Of a stretch of DNA of 64,000 bases, positions 52,891-60,533 are shown one piece after another. Positions within the stretch are counted from its first letter, which is position 1. The number at the start of each line of letters is the position of its first letter. Location: the NCBI RefSeq assembly GCF_001570525.1, contig NZ_BBXC01000009.1:178363-242362 (forward strand). Reading direction: 5' to 3'. The DNA comes from Herbidospora sakaeratensis. GTDB lineage: Bacteria > Actinomycetota > Actinomycetes > Streptosporangiales > Streptosporangiaceae. Under the pieces are notes generated by a model. It saw only the letters and a list, made by a program, of their open reading frames with translations. It was not told the origin of the DNA and did not search any database. The translations under genes were made by a program, and so were the position numbers.

Positions 52891-53293
52891 AGCTCTCGAT
52901 GGCGGCCTTCTCGATGGCGGCCGCCATCTCGGCCAGGCCGCGTTCCATCCGGATGCGGACCTCGCCGGCGGCGGTGTCGGGCAGGAAGTCGGCCGTCCAG
53001 ACGAGGGTGCCGTCCGGCGTCACCTCGAACGACGCGTGGTGGTGCTCCAGGGGCGGGCGGGCACCGGCGACGACCGCGTAGGCGAAGCGGCGGGTTTGGT
53101 CGTCGAGGGCGACGATCAGCTCCTCGACCACGTTGCCGTCGGGGAAGGTCAGGAAACGGCGGCCGTTCTCGATACTCGTGCCGGCGACCCGGCCGGGCAG
53201 CAGGCGTTCGTGGACGGCGCCGACGTCCCGGATGACATTCCAGGTGTGATCGGGCGAAGCGGAGATCGGAAGCTCGACTCGGACAGAGGCCAC
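52874..53293 (-). CDS. SRPBCC (polyketide cyclase/START-like) family protein
   Basis: A 139-residue single-domain protein opening ASVRVELPISASPDHTWNVIRDVGAVHERLLPG, the usual start of SRPBCC lipid- or metabolite-binding domains, with RRFAYAVVAGARPPLEHHHASFEV in the middle. It binds a hydrophobic ligand by family precedent; no enzyme activity can be read. It lies 33 bases downstream of the MbtH-like gene on the same strand, so the two may be co-transcribed. Confidence 0.85.
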   Translation of the reverse strand: MASVRVELPISASPDHTWNVIRDVGAVHERLLPGRVAGTSIENGRRFLTFPDGNVVEELIVALDDQTRRFAYAVVAGARPPLEHHHASFEVTPDGTLVWTADFLPDTAAGEVRIRMERGLAEMAAAIEKAAIESSKPTP

Positions 53294-53326
53294 GGCCGGA
53301 CCATATCGCGGCGAACGCGGAGGACG

Positions 53327-53497
53327 TCAGACGATCTTGCCGTCGATGCCCCAGAGCGCGGCCACGTGGTCGAGGTTCTCCTGGAACACGCCGTCGACGC
53401 CGGTCGCGACCCACCCGTCGGGGGGCTCGCGATCGGCGGGACAGAGGGAGTAGTTCCCCTCTCCATCCATGATGACCTTGAACGTACGGGGGGCCAT
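53327..53497 (-). CDS. Short MbtH-like protein
   Basis: A 56-residue protein, MAPRTFKVIMDGEGNYSLCP..., followed by ADREPPDGWVATGVDGVFQENLDHVAALW. It matches the MbtH core (a G-x-Y-S-L-x-P motif, P-x-G-W, then the helix ending in Trp), but the first conserved Trp (SLWP) is Cys, and the D-x-RP-x-S tail is missing. An AAAGGGG site precedes the ATG. MbtH proteins activate adenylation domains of non-ribosomal peptide synthetases, yet no NRPS is in the window. A full CebR-like box lies 21 bases upstream, so it seems part of the beta-glucan regulon. Confidence 0.75.
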   Translation of the reverse strand: MAPRTFKVIMDGEGNYSLCPADREPPDGWVATGVDGVFQENLDHVAALWGIDGKIV

Positions 53498-53518
53498 ATC
53501 TGCCCCTTTCCACCGACT

Positions 53519-53530
53519 GAGAGCGCTCTC
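53519..53530. promoter_or_regulatory. CebR-like LacI box 4, between MbtH-like and ROK genes
   Basis: A perfect GAGAGCGCTCTC 21 bases upstream of the MbtH-like start and 73 bases upstream of the ROK start. As the two genes diverge here, one box can control both. Confidence 0.75.
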
Positions 53531-53545
53531 TGTTCAGAAAACACC

Positions 53546-53560
53546 CGTTCCACTGGAACG
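53546..53560. promoter_or_regulatory. Perfect palindrome upstream of the ROK regulator, candidate autoregulatory site
   Basis: CGTTCCACTGGAACG is a perfect 15-base palindrome. GTTC/GAAC half-sites recur on both sides: TGTTCAG at 53531-53537, ACGTTC at 53572-53577 and CTGAACA at 53583-53589. This dense symmetry just before the ROK gene suggests its own operator, distinct from the neighbouring CebR-like box. Confidence 0.5.
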
Positions 53561-53603
53561 TCAAGAGGTGTACGTTCAATCCCTGAACAAGGGAGATCGT
53601 TCG

Positions 53604-54746
53604 ATGGCCAACTCCTTGACGGCCCTGCGGGAGACCAACCGCCGCCTGATCACGGAAACGGTGCGTAAGTCCGGCGCCCTCACCCAGGCTCAGCTGGCCC
53701 GTCAGACGGGCCTGTCCCCGGCCACCGTCTCGACCATCGTCAGGGAGCTGCGCGACGCGGGGCTGGTGGAGATCTCCCAGGCCGGCGGGCGTCGCCACCT
53801 CATCTCCCCGGCCCGCGAGACCGGGCTCGTGGTCGGCGTCGACTTCGGGCACTCGCACCTGCGGGTGGCGCTGGCCGAGCGGTCCCACCGCGTGCTGGCC
53901 GAGGAGGCGATGCCGTTCGACGTCGGGGCTCGCGCCCCCGAGGGCCTGGCGGCGGCCGAACGCCTGATCATCGGGCTGCTGGGACGGGCGGGCGTGAGCC
54001 GTGCCGAGATCAAGGCCGTGGGGCTCGGTTTACCCGGCCCGATCGACCCGGAGACGGGGATCATGGGGTCGAGCACCATACTGCCGGGCTGGGCCGGCGT
54101 CGATCCCGCCGCTGAGCTGGGACGACGTCTCGGCGTGCCGGTCGTGGTCGACAACGACGCCAACCTCGGGGCGCTCGCCGAGGCCACGTGGGGGGCGGCC
54201 AAGGGGCGGCGCGAGGTGGCGTACATGAAGATCGGCACGGGGGTCGGGGCGAGCATCCTGATCAACGGGCTGCTCTACCGGGGCGCCACCGGGACGGCCG
54301 GGGAGCTCGGCCACATCACCATCGACGAGAACGGCCGGTTGTGCCGGTGCGGCAACCGCGGCTGCCTGGAGACGCTGGCCGGCGGCCAGCAGCTGATCGA
54401 CCTGGTCCGGCCCACCCACGGGCCGGTCACGGTGTCGCGGCTGGTCGAGCTGGCGCACGGCGGCGACATCGGCTGCCGCCGCGTGATCGCCGACGCGGGC
54501 CGGCACCTCGGGGTCGCGGTGGCGAGCCTGTGCAACATCCTCAACCCGGGCCTGGTGGTGATCGGCGGGGCGCTGGCCGAGGCCGGTCCGCTGCTGATCG
54601 AGCCGATCATGACCGTGGTCGGCCGGCTGGCCATCCCGAGCGCGGCCCGCGCGGTCAATGTGGTGAAGGGTGAACTGGGAGAGCGCGCCGGAGTACTCGG
54701 AGCCCTCGCGCGTGTTCAGACCCCGAACGTGGAGAGCGCTCTCTAA
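53604..54746 (+). CDS. ROK family transcriptional regulator
   Basis: A 380-residue NagC/XylR-type regulator. A winged helix (LITETVRKSGALTQAQLARQTGLSPATVSTIVRELRDAGLVE) is followed by a sugar-kinase-like domain with the ATP/sugar loops VVGVDFGHSHLRVAL, VVDNDANLGALAEATWG and GTAGELGHITID, and the zinc motif CRCGNRGCLETL. The start is ATG 53604 after GGGAGA; the upstream open frame is not needed. Its last codons contain a CebR-like operator. It probably senses a glucose-type sugar and adds a second level of control over the locus. Confidence 0.95.
   Translation: MANSLTALRETNRRLITETVRKSGALTQAQLARQTGLSPATVSTIVRELRDAGLVEISQAGGRRHLISPARETGLVVGVDFGHSHLRVALAERSHRVLAEEAMPFDVGARAPEGLAAAERLIIGLLGRAGVSRAEIKAVGLGLPGPIDPETGIMGSSTILPGWAGVDPAAELGRRLGVPVVVDNDANLGALAEATWGAAKGRREVAYMKIGTGVGASILINGLLYRGATGTAGELGHITIDENGRLCRCGNRGCLETLAGGQQLIDLVRPTHGPVTVSRLVELAHGGDIGCRRVIADAGRHLGVAVASLCNILNPGLVVIGGALAEAGPLLIEPIMTVVGRLAIPSAARAVNVVKGELGERAGVLGALARVQTPNVESAL
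54732..54743. promoter_or_regulatory. CebR-like LacI box 5, inside the end of the ROK gene
   Basis: GAGAGCGCTCTC encodes the last four residues (ESAL) of the ROK protein, immediately before its TAA, and stands 88 bases before the GH16 start. It is the only box upstream of the secreted glucanase, so its promoter must lie at or just after the ROK stop. Confidence 0.7.
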
Positions 54747-54831
54747 AACCTTCACCTTGGGCCTTGACGACGTGTGAAGCCGGGCGCACAGTAACGGCAT
54801 TCTGCGACTTCCCACGTCCCGAAAGGTTCCG

Positions 54832-56190
54832 ATGGCAACCTTACGAGTCGGCAAACGCTCTCTGATCGGGTGGATCGCCGCGTTGCTGGTCCCGGTCGTG
54901 TGCATCGGCGTCGCCCATGCCGCCGTCCCGGCGACCCCCTCCGGCTGGACCCTCGTCTGGTCCGACGACTTCAACGGCTCGGCTGGCACGCTGCCCTCGT
55001 CCACCAACTGGATCATCGACACCGGCCACGGCTACCCCGGCGGTCCCGCCAACTGGGGCACCGGAGAGATCCAGAACTACACGTCCAGCACGAGCAACCT
55101 CAGCCTCGACGGCAGCGGAAACCTGCGCATCACCCCGATCGGCAGCGGCCAGAACTGGACCTCCGCCCGCATCGAGAGCCGCCGCGCCGACTTCAAGCCC
55201 GCCTCCGGCCGCATCCTGCGCATCGAGGGCCGGATCCAGATGCCCAACGTGACCGGCAACGCGGCGCTCGGCTACTGGCCCGCCTTCTGGGCCCTCGGCG
55301 CGCCCTACCGGGGCAACTACTGGAACTGGCCCGGCATCGGCGAGTTCGACATCATGGAGAACGTCAACGGGATCAACCAGGTCTGGGCCGTGCTCCACTG
55401 CGGCGTCTCCCCGGGCGGCCCCTGCAACGAGACCAACGGGCTCGGCGCCGCCCGCGCCTGCCCCGGATCGTCGTGCCAGTCGGCCTTCCACACCTACCGC
55501 TTCGAGTGGGACCGCTCGATCACCCCGAACCAGTTCCGCTGGTACGTCGACGGCGTCAACTACCACACCCTCAGCCAGAACCAGTTCGACGCCACGACCT
55601 GGAACAACATGACCAGCCACGCGGGCTACTTCCTGCTGCTCAACGTGGCGATGGGCGGCGGCTTCCCGAACGGCGTCGCCGGGTTCGGCACCCCCACCTC
55701 CGCCACCGTCAGCGGCCGGCCCATGGTCGTCGACTACGTCGCCGTCTGGCAGAGCGGCGCCGGCACGACCCCGCCCCCGTCATCGCCGCCCCCGACCGGC
55801 GGCGTGATCCAGGCCGAGTCGTACAACGCCCAGCAGGGCACCCAGCTGGAGACCACGACCGACTCCGGCGGCGGCCAGAACGTCGCCTACATCTCCAACG
55901 GCGACTGGCTGCGCTACTCGGTCAACTTCACCGGTGAGACCCAGTTCAACGCCCGCGTCGCCTCCGGCGCGGCCGGCGGGGTCAGCGGGCTCGTGCAGGT
56001 CAGACTGGGCAGCCCCACGGGCACGGTGATCGGGCAGATGTCGGTCGGCAACACCGGCGGCTGGCAGTCGTGGCGGACCGTGCCCGCCAACATCTCGCCG
56101 GTCAGCGGCACGCAGACCGTCTACCTCACCTTCAGCAGCGGCCAGCCGGCCGACTTCGTCAACCTCAACTACTTCAGCTTCTCCCGGTAG
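54832..56190 (+). CDS. Secreted GH16 endo-beta-1,3-glucanase with C-terminal CBM
   Basis: A 452-residue secreted enzyme. The signal peptide is IGWIAALLVPVVCIGVAHA. The GH16 jelly-roll (residues about 40-305) carries the catalytic E-x-D-x-x-E as E171, D173 and E176 in GEFDIMEN, the form found in laminarinases. A PPPSSPPP linker leads to a CBM6-like module (IQAESYNAQQGTQLE...GGWQSWRTV, last 130 residues). It should cut beta-1,3-glucans outside the cell to oligomers that the ABC importer takes up. A CebR-like box lies 88 bases upstream. It overlaps the convergent DinB gene. Confidence 0.94.
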   Translation: MATLRVGKRSLIGWIAALLVPVVCIGVAHAAVPATPSGWTLVWSDDFNGSAGTLPSSTNWIIDTGHGYPGGPANWGTGEIQNYTSSTSNLSLDGSGNLRITPIGSGQNWTSARIESRRADFKPASGRILRIEGRIQMPNVTGNAALGYWPAFWALGAPYRGNYWNWPGIGEFDIMENVNGINQVWAVLHCGVSPGGPCNETNGLGAARACPGSSCQSAFHTYRFEWDRSITPNQFRWYVDGVNYHTLSQNQFDATTWNNMTSHAGYFLLLNVAMGGGFPNGVAGFGTPTSATVSGRPMVVDYVAVWQSGAGTTPPPSSPPPTGGVIQAESYNAQQGTQLETTTDSGGGQNVAYISNGDWLRYSVNFTGETQFNARVASGAAGGVSGLVQVRLGSPTGTVIGQMSVGNTGGWQSWRTVPANISPVSGTQTVYLTFSSGQPADFVNLNYFSFSR

Positions 56191-56735
56191 AGGTCGCGCA
56201 GCAGCGCGATCTCCGCCGTGTGGTGGACGAACTCCCGGTTCAGCCACCAGACGATCGAGATGAACGGCACCGTGGGGTCGAGCCCGGCAGGGAACTGGCT
56301 GAACCCCACGGTGTCGAGCTGCCCCTCCGTCAGCCCGTCGACGTCCTCCTTCCACCGCTCGACGCTCTCGAAGAGCCGCTTCTGGGCGTCGTCGGCCGTG
56401 TGGGGGATCTCCAGGTCGTCGAAGAGCATGCGCCGGTTGCCGAACGTCCAGTCCCAGCGCATCTCGAAGCAGGCGAGCAGGTGCGCCATCCGCCAGCCGA
56501 TGCTGGTGACGGGCGGCGGGATGGGCTCGTGGGGGCTGAAGTCGGCGATCCAGTCGCCCTTGCCGTAGACGTCCACGTCGCCGTCGAGCCTTCGCCGGAC
56601 CGTCCAGGAGTTGCCCGGGGAGGGCTCCCAGAAGTACTCGTCGTCGGTCAGGCCCTGGAGGCGGTCGCGGGTGAAGGTGAGAGAGGTCTCCAGCTGGTCG
56701 AGCAGCAGGCCGACCCGGTCGGTGCGCAGTTCCAT
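56169..56735 (-). CDS. DinB/YfiT-like four-helix protein
   Basis: A 188-residue DinB-superfamily protein: RVGLLLDQLETSLTFTRDRLQGLTDDEYFWEPSPGNSWTVRR at the start, TSIGWRMAHLLACFEMRWD with a metal-binding His, and REFVHHTAEIALLRDLYR with the last two His. These proteins bind a divalent metal; many are thiol-dependent S-transferases using mycothiol or bacillithiol. The start used is ATG 56735; a GTG or ATG 11 codons upstream is open but lacks conserved sequence. Its end overlaps the GH16 gene by 22 bases. Confidence 0.88.
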   Translation of the reverse strand: MELRTDRVGLLLDQLETSLTFTRDRLQGLTDDEYFWEPSPGNSWTVRRRLDGDVDVYGKGDWIADFSPHEPIPPPVTSIGWRMAHLLACFEMRWDWTFGNRRMLFDDLEIPHTADDAQKRLFESVERWKEDVDGLTEGQLDTVGFSQFPAGLDPTVPFISIVWWLNREFVHHTAEIALLRDLYREKLK

Positions 56736-56745
56736 GCCCGGGGCA

Positions 56746-57312
56746 CTACCCCCGGACCGTCCACTCATGAGCGTCGAGGAACGACCGGTCGCCGACGAGA
56801 TAGAGCAGGACCATCCGCCGGACCTGCTCCTTGTCGGTCGTGGACGTCGTCCTGATCACGCCGTCCTCCTTGAAGTCGACCTCGTAGCCGGGGGCGACCT
56901 GGATGAAGTGCTGGCCGTAGACGACCAGCGCCAGGAAGGGGTTCTGGGCCGACAGGGTCTCGAGCACGTCGTTGACCAGGTTGAGATCGGGGTCGTGGGC
57001 GACCACGCCGTCGCCGGTGTGCAGCTGCACGTCCCGGTACGCGCCCAGCGGCTCCCGGTTGTGGATCAGGTGGCGGCGGACGTCGTAGCAGACGAGCCCG
57101 TGCTCGCGGGCGAACGTGAAGGCGGCGTTCCCGACCTCGTCGCCGGCCTCGTCGGGCGCCGACACGAGCGCGCCGTCGACGACGGCCCCCGGCAGGGCGG
57201 CGGCCAGCGCCCGGCTGACCTCCTCGGGAAGCTGGGCCTTCCGGTACCGGTCCCTGGCCTCCTCCTTGGAGATCGGTTCGGGTTCGTACCAGAGGGCCAG
57301 CTCGAAGGTCAT
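56746..57312 (-). CDS. Uncharacterised actinobacterial protein
   Basis: A 188-residue soluble protein (MTFELALWYEPEPISKEEARDRYRK...) that looks like a family often found in actinobacteria near contact-dependent or accessory genes, but I cannot name a domain with certainty. No signal peptide, membrane helix or catalytic motif is seen. It is 10 bases upstream of the DinB gene on the same strand and could share its transcript. Confidence 0.75.
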   Translation of the reverse strand: MTFELALWYEPEPISKEEARDRYRKAQLPEEVSRALAAALPGAVVDGALVSAPDEAGDEVGNAAFTFAREHGLVCYDVRRHLIHNREPLGAYRDVQLHTGDGVVAHDPDLNLVNDVLETLSAQNPFLALVVYGQHFIQVAPGYEVDFKEDGVIRTTSTTDKEQVRRMVLLYLVGDRSFLDAHEWTVRG

Positions 57313-57327
57313 GCCTAGACGATAGGG

Positions 57328-57729
57328 CTAGATCTCCTGCGACCGGCTCCGGGCCGCCAGCGCCAGGTCTCTGACGACCTGGATCAGCTCGGCCGGGTCG
57401 AACGGCTTGGTCAGGTAGGAGTCGACGCCGATGCCGAGCCCCCGGCGCTTGTCGTCCTCCTGCGCCCGCGCCGTGATCAGCACGACCTTGACGTGGGTGG
57501 TGCGCGGGTCGGTGCGCAGCTTGGTGGCCGTCTCCCAGCCGTCGAGCCGCGGCATCATGACGTCGAGGGTGATCACATCGGGATCGACCTCTCTGACCCG
57601 GTCGAGGCAGTCCTGCCCGTCGAAGGCTGTATAGACATCGAAGCCCTCCAAGGTCAGATTGACCGCGATGAGCTGCCGGATGACCTCGTCGTCGTCGACG
57701 ACCAGTACGCGCCCCAAAACCTCACCCAC
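57328..57729 (-). CDS. Single-domain response regulator (CheY/DivK-like)
   Basis: A 133-residue stand-alone receiver domain: VLVVDDDEVIRQLIAVNL, phospho-Asp in VITLDVMMPRLDGW, Thr in VVLITARAQEDD, Lys in DSYLTKPFDPAEL. There is no output domain. The start is the GTG at 57729; the much longer open frame upstream crosses the tRNA side and lacks coding signs. Single receivers usually act by binding another protein. It has no kinase partner next to it, although the orphan kinase at 59434 is nearby. Confidence 0.93.
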   Translation of the reverse strand: MGEVLGRVLVVDDDEVIRQLIAVNLTLEGFDVYTAFDGQDCLDRVREVDPDVITLDVMMPRLDGWETATKLRTDPRTTHVKVVLITARAQEDDKRRGLGIGVDSYLTKPFDPAELIQVVRDLALAARSRSQEI

Positions 57730-57851
57730 GGCCGCGAGGCTACCCGGGAGGGGCGGCGGGCGCGGGGTTTTCGGGGGATGTGTGCCCGGGCGCGTCGCAT
57801 AACGGTGTGCGAAGAGGGTGTGGAGTGCTGGTAACCTAGGCTTGTTCCTGA

Positions 57852-57923
57852 GCCCCCTTAGCTCAGGGGATAGAGCACCGGCCTCCGGAGCCGGGAGCGC
57901 AAGTTCGAATCTTGCAGGGGGCA
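57852..57923 (+). tRNA. tRNA-Arg (anticodon CCG)
   Basis: A 72-base cloverleaf: acceptor GCCCCCT pairs with AGGGGGC, D-arm GCTC/GAGC, anticodon arm CCGGC-(CTCCGGA)-GCCGG with anticodon CCG reading the arginine codon CGG, and T-arm GCAAG-(TTCGAAT)-CTTGC. CCA is not encoded. A hairpin follows twelve bases later. Confidence 0.96.
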
Positions 57924-57934
57924 CCGAAAACCCG

Positions 57935-57962
57935 AACCCTCACGACCCCGGTCGTGGGGGTT
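57935..57962 (+). terminator. Terminator after tRNA-Arg
   Basis: A 12-bp stem (AACCCTCACGAC with GTCGTGGGGGTT, one G-T pair) around a four-base CCCG loop, just past the tRNA and ten bases before the stop of the convergent XRE gene. It can serve both directions; on the minus strand the stem is followed by a T-rich stretch. Confidence 0.8.
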
Positions 57963-57971
57963 TCCTCGTTC

Positions 57972-58796
57972 TCAGGCCACGTCCCGGCACAACTCCTCCA
58001 GCGCCTCCGCCGAGTGCCCGTCGTGCCCCGCCTGGAAGGTGATCAGGTACTGCCCCGGCGAGCCCGCCAGTGAGAACACCTCGCAGTTGACCTCCAGTTC
58101 CCCGACGAGTTCGTGCCGGAAGCGCCGGGTCCTGCTGGGTTCGATCTGGACGTCGTACCGCGCCCACGCGTCCCGGAACTCCGGGCTCTGGTCGGTCAGT
58201 TCCTCGATGAGGCCGGCCACGCGGGCGTCGTGCAGGTTCCGGCCGGCGGTGGCGCGGAAGTGGGCCACCTTGGAGCGCGCGGTCGACTCCCAGTCGCCGT
58301 AGAACTCGCGCGCGATGGGGTCGAGGAACGTCGCCCGCAGCGTGTTGTTGCCGATCTTGGGCCGGCGGCGGAGGCCGCGCTCGTAGAAGGCCGTGGCCGA
58401 CGGGTTCAGGGCCAGCGTCTCCATGTACTGGTTGACCACGAAGGCGGGGGTGCGGGGCCAGCTGTCCATCAGGCGGATCAGGTGCGGGCTGACCTCGTCC
58501 GACGCGCCGTCGGGCGGGGAGGCGCCCCGGGCCAGGGCGTACAGGTGGGCGACGGCGTCGGCGCCGAGGGTGAAGACCTCCGTCAGGGCGGCGATGACCT
58601 GGTCGGAGGGGTTGCGTTCACGTCCTTGTTCGAGGCGGACGTAGTAGTCGGTGCTGACGCCGATCAGCATCGCGACCTCCTCCCGCCGCAGGCCGGGGGT
58701 GCGGCGGGCGCCGGCGTCCGGCAGGTCGACTCGGGCGGGAGGGGTGATCTCGCGCCGGGCCCGGAGGAACTCGCCGAGCTTTCTGTCGGTTTCCAT
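57972..58796 (-). CDS. XRE family regulator with MmyB-like ligand-binding domain (first copy)
   Basis: A 274-residue regulator: XRE helix-turn-helix (LGEFLRARREITPP...RRTPGLRREEVAMLIGVSTDYYVRLEQGRERNPSDQ, residues 5-70) and the MmyB-like C-terminal domain (TPAFVVNQYMETLALNPSATAFYERG...FLDPIAREFYGDWE...SPEFRDAWARYDV...). This PAS-like domain is thought to bind a small ligand. It is very similar to the regulator at 60534. A direct repeat CCTTATG lies just upstream of its start. Confidence 0.94.
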   Translation of the reverse strand: METDRKLGEFLRARREITPPARVDLPDAGARRTPGLRREEVAMLIGVSTDYYVRLEQGRERNPSDQVIAALTEVFTLGADAVAHLYALARGASPPDGASDEVSPHLIRLMDSWPRTPAFVVNQYMETLALNPSATAFYERGLRRRPKIGNNTLRATFLDPIAREFYGDWESTARSKVAHFRATAGRNLHDARVAGLIEELTDQSPEFRDAWARYDVQIEPSRTRRFRHELVGELEVNCEVFSLAGSPGQYLITFQAGHDGHSAEALEELCRDVA

Positions 58797-58803
58797 ATAG
58801 GCA

Positions 58804-58819
58804 CCTTATGCGCCTTATG
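58804..58819. promoter_or_regulatory. Direct repeat in the divergent gap of the MmyB-like genes
   Basis: CCTTATG occurs twice (58804-58810 and 58813-58819), nine bases apart, in the 86-base gap between the XRE regulator and the HTH-less MmyB-like gene. It could be the binding site for the regulator; this is inference. Confidence 0.35.
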
Positions 58820-58882
58820 TCTGGTTTGCCTGGGTGTACCACGGCCACCCTGGTTCTCCGGTTCCGGCTTACGTTCGGTGGC

Positions 58883-59413
58883 ATGAACAGCAGTTTCCCG
58901 TCCGATCCGGGCCTGCGGGGGCTCATGGACGACTGGCAGGACCTGGCCGTCCTGCTCTGCGACCCGTTGATGAACGTACGCGCGGCCAACGATCTGGGCG
59001 CCGCGCTGCTGGGCGGGCTGAGTCATGCCGACAACCTGTTCAGGCTGGTCTTCCTCGACCCGGCGGCGACCGAGTTCTTCACCGAGTGGACGCACATCGC
59101 CGCCGCCGCGACCGACGTCCTGCACACCATCGTCGCCGAAGGCGAACACCCCGGCCTCGACGACCTGCTCGGCGAGCTCACCGAGGGCAGCGGGGACTTC
59201 CGGCGGATCTACGCCGGGCACGACCTGTCGTCGGACGCCCGCCGGGTCAAGCGCCTGCGCCACCCCGTGGTCGGCGAACTCACGCTCTTCTGCGACGTCC
59301 TCGACGTCGTCCGGCTGCCGGGTTATCGCGTGCTCGCGCTCCAGGCCGAACCCGGCAGCCCGTCGGAACACACGCTCAGTCTCCTGGGCAGCCTGGCCGC
59401 GACGGCCAGTTGA
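58883..59413 (+). CDS. Stand-alone MmyB-like ligand-binding domain protein without HTH
   Basis: A 176-residue protein that aligns with only the C-terminal domain of the two flanking XRE regulators (LLCDPLMNVRAANDLGAALLGGL..., RLVFLDPAATEFFTEWTH, GDFRRIYAGHDL, RLRHPVVGELTLFCDVL, LQAEPGSPSEHTLSLL). The helix-turn-helix is absent, and the 86-base upstream gap has no room for a decayed copy. It may modulate the neighbouring regulators by binding their ligand or forming mixed dimers. The start is ATG 58883. It is followed 20 bases later by a kinase gene. Confidence 0.85.
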   Translation: MNSSFPSDPGLRGLMDDWQDLAVLLCDPLMNVRAANDLGAALLGGLSHADNLFRLVFLDPAATEFFTEWTHIAAAATDVLHTIVAEGEHPGLDDLLGELTEGSGDFRRIYAGHDLSSDARRVKRLRHPVVGELTLFCDVLDVVRLPGYRVLALQAEPGSPSEHTLSLLGSLAATAS

Positions 59414-59433
59414 ACGAACGACCGGAGGTCAAC

Positions 59434-60513
59434 GTGACCATCGTCCATCCGTCCCGATCCATCCGCACGCGGTGCACCACGGCCACCCTGCTGCTGGTCC
59501 TGACCGTCCTTGCCGTCCTGATCACGCTGGACGCGATCGTCATGCCCCTCCACCCCTCCCTGTCCGTCCGGGGGCACGACCTGGAACTGCTCCTGATCGG
59601 CTCGGGCCTGGTGCTGACCGCCGGCGCGGGGGTCGGGACCTGGTGGGCCGTCGGCCGGGCGTTGCGGCCCATCAGGGCCATCCGGGGCGACATCGACAAG
59701 ATCACCGAGAGCGACCTGGGCCGGCGGTTGCCCGTTCCGCCGGGGGCCGACGAGTTCGCCGAGCTGGTCCGGGCCGCCAACCTCACCTTCGCCCGCCTGG
59801 AGGAGGCGGTCGCCCGGCAGCGCGGGTTCGCCGCCCTGGCCTCCCACGAGCTGCGCAACCCGCTGGCGGGCCTGCGCGCCGAACTCGAGGACGCCATCGA
59901 CCATCCGGAGGACACCGATCCGCGGCGCAGCCTGCGCGCGGCACTGGCCTCCGTCGACCGGTTGGAGACCATCGTCACCGACCTGCTCGCCCAGTCGAGC
60001 GTGGACGCCGCCGACACCGCCGTCCCGAACGAGCTCGTCGACCTCACCGAACTCCTCGTCCAGGAGACCGCGCGAGTGAACCGGAGCGGCCACGGCGTCC
60101 CGGTCCGGCTCTACGTCGAGGGCCACATGTGGATCTGCGGGTCGCGCGTCCAGCTCATCCGCGGCCTGACCAACCTGCTCGGCAACGCCCGGCGGCACGC
60201 CGCCACCTCGGTCCGGCTCAGCCTCACCACGGTCGGCGACCAGGCGGCCGTCGCCGTCACCGACGACGGGCCGGGCATCCCGCCCGCCGACCGCCAGCGG
60301 GTCTTCGAGCGGTTCGTCCGGCTGGACGACGCCCGCCGCCTCGACGCCGGCGGCAGCGGCCTCGGCCTGACGATCACCCGCGACATCGCCCACCGCCACG
60401 GCGGCAAGCTGACCTTGGAGGACTCCGTGGCGGGCGCCCGGTTCGTCCTGTGGCTGCCGCTGTTCGGCGCCGTCGCCGACACGTGCAAGGACCCTTCTGC
60501 GGTAGCCGGCTGA
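59434..60513 (+). CDS. Orphan sensor histidine kinase
   Basis: A 359-residue kinase with two membrane helices (LLLVLTVLAVLITLDAIV and LELLLIGSGLVLTAGAGVG) flanking a very short outer loop. It has HAMP (RPIRAIRGDIDKITESDLGRRL), HisKA (AALASHELRNPLAGLRAEL) and HATPase (LLGNARRHA, DDGPGIPPADRQRVFERF, GGSGLGLTITRDIAHRHGG) domains. The start is GTG 59434, five bases after GGAGG. No response regulator adjoins it; the single-domain receiver at 57328 is the closest. It seems co-transcribed with the HTH-less MmyB-like gene. Confidence 0.92.
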   Translation: MTIVHPSRSIRTRCTTATLLLVLTVLAVLITLDAIVMPLHPSLSVRGHDLELLLIGSGLVLTAGAGVGTWWAVGRALRPIRAIRGDIDKITESDLGRRLPVPPGADEFAELVRAANLTFARLEEAVARQRGFAALASHELRNPLAGLRAELEDAIDHPEDTDPRRSLRAALASVDRLETIVTDLLAQSSVDAADTAVPNELVDLTELLVQETARVNRSGHGVPVRLYVEGHMWICGSRVQLIRGLTNLLGNARRHAATSVRLSLTTVGDQAAVAVTDDGPGIPPADRQRVFERFVRLDDARRLDAGGSGLGLTITRDIAHRHGGKLTLEDSVAGARFVLWLPLFGAVADTCKDPSAVAG

Positions 60514-60533
60514 TTCGTACATATGGTGATGAA

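Noticed and set aside
53327-53497. NRPS gene cluster suggested by the MbtH-like gene
   Set aside because: No adenylation, condensation or carrier domain of an NRPS occurs; the ANL gene at 21282 is an acyl-CoA synthetase far away.
57730-57924. N-terminal extension of the single-domain response regulator
   Set aside because: It would be antisense to the tRNA-Arg gene and is proline/arginine-rich without homology; the receiver starts at 57729.
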